A DNA stretch of 61,398 nucleotides from Catenulispora sp. EB89 (GTDB taxonomy: Bacteria > Actinomycetota > Actinomycetes > Streptomycetales > Catenulisporaceae). Positions 12,277 to 19,652 of the stretch are shown here, in pieces. The stretch is from NCBI RefSeq assembly GCF_041261445.1, contig NZ_JBGCCU010000045.1:1-61398 (forward strand), read 5' to 3'. The translations under genes and the position numbers were made by a program. The notes below the pieces were generated by a model. It ran no database searches. It saw only the letters and a list, made by a program, of their open reading frames with translations, and had not been told where the DNA came from. Every line of letters starts with the position of its first letter. Positions within the stretch are counted from its first letter, which is position 1.

Positions 12277-13278
12277 ATGACCGCATCCGCCCCGGCGGAC
12301 GTCCCGGCCGGCGTGGGGGAACCCACGCCGGCCGCTGCGGCGTCCCCGCTCCGACCCGCGGGCCCGCGTGCCGGCCGCCTCGGCTTCGGCCTCGGCCGTG
12401 CCAGCCGTGTCGGCCGTGCCGGCCGCGCCCGCCGCACCCGGCGCGTCGACCTGCTCGGCCTCGCGCCGTTCGCCGCCTACGTGGCCGTGTTCCTCGGCGC
12501 CCCGGCCTACGCGGTGATCACCGCCGCGTTCAAGGACGGCGCCGGCCACCCGACGCTGTCGAACGTCACCACCACGCTGAAGGACCCCTACCGGCACGCC
12601 TTCACCGTCAGCATCGAGCTGTCCGTGCTCAGCGCCGTCCTGGGCGCGGTGTTCGGGCTCGCGCTCGCGATAGCGGTCTCCGGCGCGCGCCGCGACGGCT
12701 TCGTGCACCGTGCCGTGACCACCGCCTCCGGCGTGCTGGCCTACTTCGGCGGCCTGCCGTTGGCCTTCGTGTTCCTGGCCACGCTCGGCCCGCAGGGCCT
12801 GGTCACCAAGTGGCTGAACAGCGCCGGCTACAACCTGACCCAGCACGGATTCGTGTTGTGGAACATGGCCGGCCTGGTGCTGGTCTACCTCTACTTCCAG
12901 ATCCCGCTGATGCTGCTGGTGATCTTCCCGGCCCTGGACGGCCTGCGCCCGCAGTGGGAAGAGGCCGCGCGCAACCTGGGCGCCTCGCGCCGGCAGTACT
13001 GGCTCCGCGTCGGCGGCCCGTTGCTGGCGCCGCCCTTCCTCGGCGCGCTGCTTCTGTTGTTCGCCAACGCTTTCGCGGCCTACGCGACCGCGTACGCGCT
13101 GAGCACCGGCAGTGTGCCGCTGGTGCCGATCCAGATCGGTTCGGTCATGTCCGGCAACGTGCTGGCCGGCCAGGACAACATCGGCAACGCGCTGGGCCTG
13201 TGGATGATCGTGGTCGTCGGCCTGGTGGTCGTCGCCTACACCCTGCTCCAGCGCCGGACTGCGAGGTGGCTGCGGTGA
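12277..13278 (+). CDS. ABC transporter permease 1
   Basis: A 333-residue membrane protein with about six hydrophobic segments after a basic, Ala/Pro-rich 65-residue N-terminal tail. The cytoplasmic coupling loop that contacts the ATPase is visible as EEAARNLGASRRQYW followed by RVGGPLLAPPF. The start is ATG 12277, two bases after the previous stop. It overlaps the next permease start by four bases (GTGA). Pairs with the second permease as a heterodimer channel. Confidence 0.9.
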   Translation: MTASAPADVPAGVGEPTPAAAASPLRPAGPRAGRLGFGLGRASRVGRAGRARRTRRVDLLGLAPFAAYVAVFLGAPAYAVITAAFKDGAGHPTLSNVTTTLKDPYRHAFTVSIELSVLSAVLGAVFGLALAIAVSGARRDGFVHRAVTTASGVLAYFGGLPLAFVFLATLGPQGLVTKWLNSAGYNLTQHGFVLWNMAGLVLVYLYFQIPLMLLVIFPALDGLRPQWEEAARNLGASRRQYWLRVGGPLLAPPFLGALLLLFANAFAAYATAYALSTGSVPLVPIQIGSVMSGNVLAGQDNIGNALGLWMIVVVGLVVVAYTLLQRRTARWLR

Positions 13279-14153
13279 CCGCTCTCGTCTGGGCAGATTC
13301 CGAGAACCCGGATTCCCCTGCGGTTCAGAGCCCTGCGACGCCGCGTCCCGGCCGGGCGCAGCGTCGCCGGCCGCCGGTCGGGCGGGCGCTGCTCCTGCTG
13401 GTGTTCGCGGCCTACTTCTTCATCCCGCTGTACGCCGCGGTCGACTTCACGCTCGGCGGCAGCCGCCGCAACATGGGCCACACGCTGTCGGTCTGGACCG
13501 GCCTGGTCCACCAGGACGGTTTCACCACCAACCTGATGACCTCGCTGAAGATCGCCGGCGGCACGGTGCTGCTCCTGCTGGTGCTCATGGTGCCGACGAT
13601 GGCCTGGCTGCACCTGCGCCTGCCGCACATGCGCCGCATCGTGGAGGGCGTCTGCCTGCTGCCGATGGCGATCCCGGCCGTGGTCATCGCCAACGGCATC
13701 CTCGGGGCCTTCAAGTCCTGGCCGCAGGCGATCACCGGCTCCTCCTGGATCCTGATCCTGGAGTACGTGATCCTCGCGCTGCCGTTCACCTACCGCTCGC
13801 TGGACGCCGGCCTGTCGGCGATCCCGCTGACCACGATGGTCGAGGCGGCGCGCAGCCTGGGCGCCAGCTGGCCGGCGACGCTGTGGCGGGTCGTGGTGCC
13901 GAACATCCGCACCGCCATCGCCTCGGCCGGCATCCTCGGCGCGGCGCTGGCCCTGGGCGAGTTCACGATCGCGAACCTGTTGCTGCTCAACACGTTCCCG
14001 GTCTGGACCGACCAGGCCGGCCAGCAGGACGGCGAGGTCGCGACCACCGCCTCGATGCTGATCCTGTTCCTGTCCTGGCTGCTGCTGATGCTGGTGTCGC
14101 ATCTGGGCCGCGGCCGTACGAAGAAGTCCCCGAAGTTGCGGAGAAGCAAGTGA
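13275..14153 (+). CDS. ABC transporter permease 2
   Basis: A 292-residue membrane protein with about six hydrophobic segments after a proline/arginine-rich head. The coupling loop is EAARSLGASWPATLW with RVVVPNIR. It starts with a GTG that overlaps the preceding stop (GTGA), and ends by overlapping the ATPase start (GTGA), so the four importer genes are translationally coupled. A basic tail (RGRTKKSPKLRRSK) faces the cytoplasm. Confidence 0.9.
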   Translation: MTALVWADSENPDSPAVQSPATPRPGRAQRRRPPVGRALLLLVFAAYFFIPLYAAVDFTLGGSRRNMGHTLSVWTGLVHQDGFTTNLMTSLKIAGGTVLLLLVLMVPTMAWLHLRLPHMRRIVEGVCLLPMAIPAVVIANGILGAFKSWPQAITGSSWILILEYVILALPFTYRSLDAGLSAIPLTTMVEAARSLGASWPATLWRVVVPNIRTAIASAGILGAALALGEFTIANLLLLNTFPVWTDQAGQQDGEVATTASMLILFLSWLLLMLVSHLGRGRTKKSPKLRRSK

Positions 14154-15190
14154 GTGCCCCGTCCGTCGAACTCGTCAAACTCAGCCGTTCCTTCGGCGGC
14201 GTCGCGGCCCTGGACGGCCTGGACCTGACCGTCGAGCCCGGAACCCTGACCTGCATGCTCGGCCCCTCGGGCTGCGGCAAGACCACGGCGCTGCGCATCA
14301 TCGCAGGACTGGAACACAGCGACGGCGGCGAGGTCCGGGTCGGCGGCCAGGACGTGGCCCGGGTCCCGGCGAACAAGCGGGACATGGGCATGGTGTTCCA
14401 GTCCTACAGCCTGTTCCCGAACCTGGACGCCCGCGACAACGTCGCCTTCGGCCTGCGCATGCGCGGCTGGGGCGCGGCCAAGCGCCGTGAGCGGGCCGGC
14501 GAGCTGCTGGAGCTGGTGGGCCTGTCGGCGCACGCGGACAAGTACACGCACCAGATGTCCGGCGGCCAGCAGCAGCGCGTGGCCCTGGCCCGCGCGCTGG
14601 CGATCGAGCCGCGCGTGCTGCTGCTGGACGAGCCGCTGTCCGCGCTGGACGCCGTGGTCCGCGTGCAGCTGCGCGAGGAGATCCGCTCGCTCCAGACCCG
14701 CCTGGGCATCACGACCGTGTTCGTCACCCACGACCAGGAGGAGGCGCTGAGCGTCGCTGACCAGGTCGCGGTGATGCGTGCCGGCCGCCTGGAGCAGTGC
14801 GCGGCGCCCGCCGAGGTCTACGCCGAGCCGGCGACCGCGTTCGTCGCGGAGTTCATCGGCACGATGAACCGGCTGCCCGGCACCCTGTCCGCGGACGGCC
14901 AGACCGTCGAGGTGGCCGGCCGCCGCCTCGTGGCCCGGGAGGCGGGATCGCGCTCCGGAGGGGAGGTCGCGGTGCTGATCCGGCCCGAGGCAGTGCGGTT
15001 CGAGCCGGCCGAGGACGGCGCGGCGACGGTGCGCCAGGCCGGGTTCCGGGGCCCGATCACCCGGATCACCGCGGTGCTGGAGGACGGCACCGAGGTGCTG
15101 TCGGACGTGCCGAGCGCGGCGGCGGCCGAGCTGGTGCCGGGGCGGCGGGCGGCGGTGGTGCTGGAGGACGCGCCGGTCATGGTGGTGTGA
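14150..15190 (+). CDS. ABC transporter ATPase (PotA/FbpC type) with TOBE domain
   Basis: A 346-residue nucleotide-binding subunit. Walker A GPSGCGKTT, Q-loop VFQSYSLFPN, signature MSGGQQQRVALARAL, Walker B VLLLDEPLSALD and H-loop VTHDQEEAL are all intact. The last about 100 residues form a TOBE-like beta domain (EFIGTMNRLPGTL, VLIRPEAVRF), typical of iron, polyamine, phosphonate and sugar importers. The GTG start at 14150 overlaps the previous stop. Last gene of the operon that begins with the lipoprotein at 11105. Confidence 0.93.
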   Translation: MSAPSVELVKLSRSFGGVAALDGLDLTVEPGTLTCMLGPSGCGKTTALRIIAGLEHSDGGEVRVGGQDVARVPANKRDMGMVFQSYSLFPNLDARDNVAFGLRMRGWGAAKRRERAGELLELVGLSAHADKYTHQMSGGQQQRVALARALAIEPRVLLLDEPLSALDAVVRVQLREEIRSLQTRLGITTVFVTHDQEEALSVADQVAVMRAGRLEQCAAPAEVYAEPATAFVAEFIGTMNRLPGTLSADGQTVEVAGRRLVAREAGSRSGGEVAVLIRPEAVRFEPAEDGAATVRQAGFRGPITRITAVLEDGTEVLSDVPSAAAAELVPGRRAAVVLEDAPVMVV

Positions 15191-15256
15191 GGCTCTTCTC
15201 ACGGGGGACACGCAAAACGCTTGCAAGTTTCTCACGGAGCGTGCAGCGTGTAGCGC

Positions 15257-15880
15257 GTGGATCCGACCCTGCACGTCGCGCGATTCGACGCATGGGCTCC
15301 GGCCTACGAGACGAGCGCGCTGCAGGAGGCTTTCTACACGCGACTGCATCGCAAGGTGTTGGGACTCGCCTCGGCCGCCCGACCGGTGCCCGGCCGCATC
15401 GTGGACATCGGATGCGGTACCGGTCGGCTGCTGCGCGCCGCGTCCGCGGTCTACCCGGACGCCGGCCTGGTCGGCGTGGACATCTCGGCCGGGATGCTCG
15501 CGCAGGCGCGGGCGATGGCCGCGCCGGGGGAGCGCACCGCCTTCGTCCGTGCCGATTCCGCCGCACTGCCGTTCGGCGACGCCGGGTTCGACCTGGCAAT
15601 GTGCACAGCGTCCTCCCACCACTGGCCGGAACCGGCGGCCGCGCTCGCCGAACTCCGCCGCGTCCTCGCCCCCGACGGCCTGCTGGTCCTGGCGCACCTG
15701 CAGGGCGTCGCGCTCTGGGACCCGCCGGGCGCCGGCCACGTCCGGCGCCGCGGCGTGCGCATCTCCTCCGGCCTAGCCGTCCCGCTGTTCGACAGCGGCT
15801 TCCGCGTCTGCGACGCCGCGCTGTTCGCCGAGTGTCCCCTGATGCCCGCCACCGTCGTGCTGGGCGCGCGGCGGGGGTAG
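15257..15880 (+). CDS. Class I SAM-dependent methyltransferase
   Basis: A 207-residue UbiE/Methyltransf_11-type protein. Motif I is IVDIGCGTGRLLR (about residues 49-61), followed by the acidic strand end LVGVDISAGMLAQAR and the post-motif LPFGDAGFDLAMCT. The substrate is not evident. The GTG start has only a weak ribosome site. The 3' end overlaps the converging PAP2 gene by 108 bases, so the tail of one of the two reading frames may be dispensable. Confidence 0.85.
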   Translation: MDPTLHVARFDAWAPAYETSALQEAFYTRLHRKVLGLASAARPVPGRIVDIGCGTGRLLRAASAVYPDAGLVGVDISAGMLAQARAMAAPGERTAFVRADSAALPFGDAGFDLAMCTASSHHWPEPAAALAELRRVLAPDGLLVLAHLQGVALWDPPGAGHVRRRGVRISSGLAVPLFDSGFRVCDAALFAECPLMPATVVLGARRG

Positions 15881-16651
15881 CGACGCGGTACCGGTGCGGC
15901 GGCTCCACAACTTGGCTGCCAGGTGCTGGATCGCGAACGCCGCGGCCAGGGTCAGCGCCCCGCCGACGGCGTCGGCCACGAAGTGGTTCGCGGTGCCGAT
16001 GATGACGGTGAAGGTGAACAGCGGGTAGAACAGGCCCGCGATGCGGATCCAGCGGTGTCCGGCGTACCGGTAGATCATCACCGCGCACCAGCCGGACCAC
16101 GCGATGTGGTCGCTGGGCATGGCGGCGTACTGGTTGGACACCGACTGCATGCTCGGCGACGCCCACGAGCCCCAGGTGTGGTACTTCACCGTGGTGTCGA
16201 TGAAGCCGTGGCCGGCCAGCAGGCGCGGCGGGGCCAGCGCGAAGAAGTAGAAGCCGATCAGGCTCGACACGATCGCGATGAACAGCACCATGCGCGCGGA
16301 GCGGTAGGCCTGCGGATGGCGCACGTAGAGCCACACCAGCACGGCGATGGTGATCAGGAAGTGCAGCGTCGCGTAGTAGTAGTTCATGCCGACGATCAGC
16401 GGCGTGACCTTGTCCAGCGCGTGGTTGACCGTCAGCTCGACGTCCACGTGCAGCGAATGCTCGACGCGCAGCATCGACGCGGCCCGGCGCAGCGCGATGT
16501 CCTTCTGGCCCGGGACGGCGTCGCGGGTCAGGGTGTACAGGCTGTAGCCGATGACGACCAGGGCCAGCTCGGTCCACAGATACGGGCGTCCCTGGCGGCT
16601 GCGGGGGAGCAGGCGGCGGCGCGCGGTAGTGGGTGGTGCCGGCTCGCTCAC
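15773..16651 (-). CDS. PAP2-family membrane phosphatase/transferase (AUR1-like)
   Basis: A 292-residue protein with about six membrane segments. The active-site motifs are of the PAP2 superfamily: PPRLLAGHGFIDT, MPSDHIAWSGW and TANHFVADAVGG, with catalytic histidines in PSDH and NHFVAD. The spacing resembles the actinobacterial branch related to fungal inositol-phosphoceramide synthase, which acts on lipid-linked phosphates at the membrane outer face. The ATG overlaps the lgt stop (ATGA), so it is coupled to lipoprotein lipidation. The last 35 residues, which run into the converging methyltransferase gene, are polar and non-conserved-looking. Confidence 0.85.
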   Translation of the reverse strand: MSEPAPPTTARRRLLPRSRQGRPYLWTELALVVIGYSLYTLTRDAVPGQKDIALRRAASMLRVEHSLHVDVELTVNHALDKVTPLIVGMNYYYATLHFLITIAVLVWLYVRHPQAYRSARMVLFIAIVSSLIGFYFFALAPPRLLAGHGFIDTTVKYHTWGSWASPSMQSVSNQYAAMPSDHIAWSGWCAVMIYRYAGHRWIRIAGLFYPLFTFTVIIGTANHFVADAVGGALTLAAAFAIQHLAAKLWSRRTGTASLPPPRAQHDGGGHQGTLGEQRGVADAEAAVEQRDG

Positions 16652-17706
16652 TCGTCGGCCTCGCGATCACGCGCGGTCGGCGTGGTCGCGGAGGCCTGCG
16701 GGTCGGGGTGGTCGGGGGTGGGCTCGGTGTCCGGATCCGTGTCCGGATCGGCTTCGGTGTCCGGATCGCTTTCGGTGTCCGGATTGCTTTCGGGCGCCCG
16801 ATCGGCGTCGGCGGCCGCTTCGGATCGGGCTTCTCCGGGTACTGCGTCGGCGGCCGGGTTCGTGTCAGAACTCGTGCCTGTGCCTGTGCCTGTGCCTGCG
16901 GCGCTCGCCGTCCCCGGCTTGTCCCGCCGCAGCCACAGATACGCCAGCGCCCCCAGGAACACGATCAGCGACACCCAGTCGTTGACCCGCAGCCCGAGGA
17001 ACCGGTTGGCGTGGTCGTCGCGCAGCGCCTCGACCACGGACCGGCCCGCGGTGTACGCGGCGACGTAGATCGCGAACAGCCGCCCGCGGTTCGGGTGCCA
17101 CTTGCGGTCGATCCACACCAGCGCGACCGCGACGGCGGCGTCCCAGATCGACTCGTACAGGAACGTCGGCTGGTAGAACGCCGCGTCCGGGGTGTTCGAC
17201 GGCCGGTGCGCGGGGTCGATGCGGATCGCCCACGGCAGCCCCGAGGGGCGTCCGTACAGCTCCTGGTTGAAGTAGTTGCCCCAGCGTCCGATCGCCTGCG
17301 CCAGGACCAGCGCCGGCGCCAGCGCGTCGGCGAAGTCGGCGAGCTTGATCCCCTTGCGCCGGCAGCCGATCCAGGCGCCGACCGCGCCGAGCGCGACCGC
17401 GCCCCAGATGCCGAGGCCGCCGTCCCAGACGTAGAACGCCTTGACCGGGTCCTCGCCGGACTTGAAGTACAGCTCCGGGTCCGTGATCACGTGGTACAGC
17501 CGGCCGCCGACCAGGCCGAACGGCACGGCCCAGATCGCGATGTCCACGACGTCCTCGCTGCGGCCGCCGCGCGCCGCCCAGCGCCGTCCGGTCCACATCA
17601 CCGCGACCACGATGCCGAGCAGGATGCACAGCGCGTAGGCCCGGATCGGGATCGGACCCAGATGCCACACGCCCTGCGACGGGCTCGGCAGATACGCCAA
17701 CGTCAT
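16648..17706 (-). CDS. lgt: Prolipoprotein diacylglyceryl transferase with acidic tail
   Basis: A 352-residue integral membrane enzyme that moves diacylglycerol from phosphatidylglycerol to the lipobox cysteine of exported proteins. The family signature is clear: PIRAYALCILLG near the start, GGRLYHVITD, then GRWGNYFNQELYG and PLPWAIRID-like text (GLPWAIRIDP). The N-terminal start is ATG 17706. An upstream in-frame GTG at 17772 would add 22 polar residues before the first membrane segment and is less likely. The C-terminal 90 residues are a hydrophilic tail rich in Asp, Pro and Thr with repeated DPDTE-like units, absent from most Lgt proteins. Coupled to the PAP2 gene. Confidence 0.92.
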   Translation of the reverse strand: MTLAYLPSPSQGVWHLGPIPIRAYALCILLGIVVAVMWTGRRWAARGGRSEDVVDIAIWAVPFGLVGGRLYHVITDPELYFKSGEDPVKAFYVWDGGLGIWGAVALGAVGAWIGCRRKGIKLADFADALAPALVLAQAIGRWGNYFNQELYGRPSGLPWAIRIDPAHRPSNTPDAAFYQPTFLYESIWDAAVAVALVWIDRKWHPNRGRLFAIYVAAYTAGRSVVEALRDDHANRFLGLRVNDWVSLIVFLGALAYLWLRRDKPGTASAAGTGTGTGTSSDTNPAADAVPGEARSEAAADADRAPESNPDTESDPDTEADPDTDPDTEPTPDHPDPQASATTPTARDREADE

Positions 17707-17785
17707 CGCAGCGACCACCCCTGCTGTTCCGGCCGCGTCGGCCGGTCCGTCGCGGTGTTTTCCTCGCCACACTACATCGGGGTCA

Positions 17786-17811
17786 AAGATATTCGGTCAC
17801 CGAAGTATCTT
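17786..17811. promoter_or_regulatory. Bulged inverted repeat between lgt and marR
   Basis: AAGATATTCGGT, one base, ACCGAA, a bulged G, TATCTT: a 12-bp inverted repeat 80 bases upstream of the lgt start. About 70 bases further on, GCTACCGA-GTT-TCGGTAGC (17881-17899) forms a second hairpin that includes the marR stop codon. The shared TCGGT/ACCGA core is notable. These could be a regulator site or mark the end of the marR transcript. Between them lie degenerate TTGCCCGG/TCGCCCGG copies. Confidence 0.35.
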
Positions 17812-17881
17812 GCCCGGAGCTTGCCCGGGCCTCGCCCGGATCTCGCCGGATCCTGCCCGCCGATCAGTGCTGGGGTTGACG

Positions 17882-18376
17882 CTACCGAGTTTCGGTAGCG
17901 CTGCGCTGCTTTTGCGGCCCGCCGCGACTCGGGTCGAGCACGCCGTCCAGCGCGGCCAGGACCCGGATCGCGGCCCGCAGGTCCTCCGGATCGACGCTGG
18001 GCAGCATGGCCGCCTTCTCCCGCTCGAAGGCCGCGTCACCGCGCCGGACCAGCCCGGTCCCGGCCGGTGTGAGGGCGATGAGGTTCTCGCGGCGGTTCTG
18101 CTCCGAGGTCCGCACGGTCATCAGCCCGGCCGCGACCGCGGCGTCGATCTGCCGGCTGACCGTGCCCTTGGTCAGCCCCAGCCGGTCGGCGACGGTCTGC
18201 TGGTTGAGCGGCCCGGGATGGGCGTCGACGACGGACAGCACCAGGAACTGGGCCAGCGACGTCCCGATCTCCCGCTGGAACAGCGCCTCGCCGGAGCGGT
18301 CCATCAGTCCGGCGACGCGTCGGACGAGGTACCAGAGCGTGGCCAGATCGTCGGGGAGCGGGGCGGCGGGGTCCAT
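17882..18376 (-). CDS. MarR-family transcriptional regulator
   Basis: A 164-residue winged-helix protein. The DNA-binding region is LNQQTVADRLGLTKGTVSRQIDAAVAAGL (read in two parts: helix 2 to VADRLGL, recognition helix TKGTVSRQI), with the wing RTSEQNRRENLIALT. Dimer helices flank it. It is divergent from a quinone-reductase-like gene, and three operator arms lie between them, as in MarR-type sensors of quinones or oxidants. The start is ATG 18376; an upstream in-frame start at 18433 lies inside the operator and would add 19 residues. Confidence 0.88.
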   Translation of the reverse strand: MDPAAPLPDDLATLWYLVRRVAGLMDRSGEALFQREIGTSLAQFLVLSVVDAHPGPLNQQTVADRLGLTKGTVSRQIDAAVAAGLMTVRTSEQNRRENLIALTPAGTGLVRRGDAAFEREKAAMLPSVDPEDLRAAIRVLAALDGVLDPSRGGPQKQRSATETR

Positions 18377-18405
18377 GCGGCCCAGGATACCGGTCCGTTT
18401 GACGG

Positions 18406-18446
18406 GCAACAGTTTGAAGTGCAACTGTTGCAAGAGAAACAGTTGC
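18406..18446. promoter_or_regulatory. Three-armed inverted-repeat operator between marR and quinone reductase
   Basis: Three arms follow each other: GCAACAGTT (18406-18414), GCAACTGTTGC (18421-18431, itself a palindrome) and AACAGTTGC (18438-18446). Arms 1 and 2 form a perfect nine-base inverted repeat with an eight-base spacer; arms 2 and 3 form another perfect eight-base one with the same spacer. The middle arm can pair with either neighbour. Located 30 bases upstream of marR and 55 bases upstream of the reductase, it should control both. Confidence 0.75.
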
Positions 18447-18500
18447 TCGACCGGCCGTCATCGGCGACGGGAGAGAGCAGACACGATCACGGGAGCACCC

Positions 18501-19205
18501 ATGCGGATCCTGATAGTCCTCGACCACCCGTACACCCTGGCCTCGGCCGCCGACGTCCCGCACCGGCGCAGCTTCACCGCCGCCGTGGCGGCCGCCGCCA
18601 TCCGCGGCGCCGAGGCCGCCGGACACGACGTCGATCTCGTCGATCTGGCCGCGGACGGCTTCGCCCCGGCGATGACGGCCGCCGATCTGGCCGCCTGGCG
18701 GCAGGCGCACGTCGTCGACCCGCGGGTCGCCGACTACCAGCGGCGCCTGCTGGCCGCCGACCACCTGGTGTTCGCGTTCCCGGTGTGGTGGGAGGCGATG
18801 CCGGCGGCGACCAAGGGCTTCCTGGACCGGGTGCTGACCAAGGGCGTGCTCTTCGACGAGCTGCCCGGGGCCAAGGGCAACCCGTTCCGCACCCTGATGC
18901 CGCGGCTCGCCGGTGTCACGGTGCTGTCGGTCATGACGACGCCCGACAAGGCCTACCGCTGGTGGTACCGCGATCCGCTGACGAAGATCCTGTTCAAGGG
19001 GACGTTCGGCAAGATCGGCGTGAAGAACCTGACGTGGGTCAACTACGACAAGGTCGCCGATCGGACGCCCGAGCAGCGCGAGCGGCTGCTGCGCGAGACC
19101 GAGGCGCGCTTCGCCAGGCTCAGCCCGAAGACTCTGTCCCCGGCTCCAGCTCCGGCAGCCGCACCTTCACCGTCCCCAGAACGCGCCGCACCTCGATCTC
19201 GATGA
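18501..19205 (+). CDS. NAD(P)H quinone reductase-like flavodoxin-fold protein
   Basis: A 234-residue protein of the NQO1/MdaB/KefF flavodoxin-like family. The start MRILIVLDHPY is the flavin-phosphate strand. FAFPVWWEAMPAATKGFLDRVL is the usual substrate-and-FMN loop region, and the GV/DE motif (KGVLFDELPG) follows. It reduces quinones or azo/nitro compounds by two electrons. The ATG at 18501 is preceded by GGGAG. Its tail runs Ala/Pro-rich and overlaps the converging gene by 86 bases. Probable direct target of the divergent MarR protein. Confidence 0.85.
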   Translation: MRILIVLDHPYTLASAADVPHRRSFTAAVAAAAIRGAEAAGHDVDLVDLAADGFAPAMTAADLAAWRQAHVVDPRVADYQRRLLAADHLVFAFPVWWEAMPAATKGFLDRVLTKGVLFDELPGAKGNPFRTLMPRLAGVTVLSVMTTPDKAYRWWYRDPLTKILFKGTFGKIGVKNLTWVNYDKVADRTPEQRERLLRETEARFARLSPKTLSPAPAPAAAPSPSPERAAPRSR

Positions 19206-19557
19206 CCACCCGCAGCGGATTCGGCCCGGGATCGCCGTACCGCGCGGCGTACCGGCGCTCGGCGTCGGCGACCGCCTCCGGGGCCTCATTCACCCGCGCC
19301 ACGCCTTCCAACGTGGTCCAGCGGCCGCGGTCGACCTGCGTCACCGCGACCGGCAGCGAGCCGGCGGCGCTGATGCGCCGGGCCTTGGCGCTGGTGCCGC
19401 TGGTGATGATGCGGGCCAGGCCGGTCTCCGGGTCGTAGACGACGCCGACCGGGACCAGGTGCGGGGTGCCGTCCGGACGGACGGAGGCCAGGCTGCAGAT
19501 GTGGCGCTCCGTCCAGAACGTCATACCGTCGGGATCGGCTGCTGCGTGGTCGGGCAT
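19120..19557 (-). CDS. Pyridoxamine 5'-phosphate oxidase-fold protein (F420/FMN type)
   Basis: A 145-residue split-barrel flavin protein. WTERHICSLASVRPDGTPHLVPVG (read as ICSLASVRPDG then PHLVPVG) is the nucleotide-binding entry of this family, followed by SGTSAKARRISAAG. Actinobacterial members use F420 or FMN, and the exact cofactor cannot be told here. The short 3' part overlaps the converging quinone reductase gene. Ribosome site GGAGGACC precedes the ATG. Confidence 0.85.
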   Translation of the reverse strand: MPDHAAADPDGMTFWTERHICSLASVRPDGTPHLVPVGVVYDPETGLARIITSGTSAKARRISAAGSLPVAVTQVDRGRWTTLEGVARVNEAPEAVADAERRYAARYGDPGPNPLRVVIEIEVRRVLGTVKVRLPELEPGTESSG

Positions 19558-19652
19558 CGGTCCTCCGTGGCTGTGCTGCGGACGCGGGTCTGCCGTGCCA
19601 TCCTCGCAAAGATCCGGCCGCTGCGGCGCCAGCTACGCAACCTGCTGCGACG

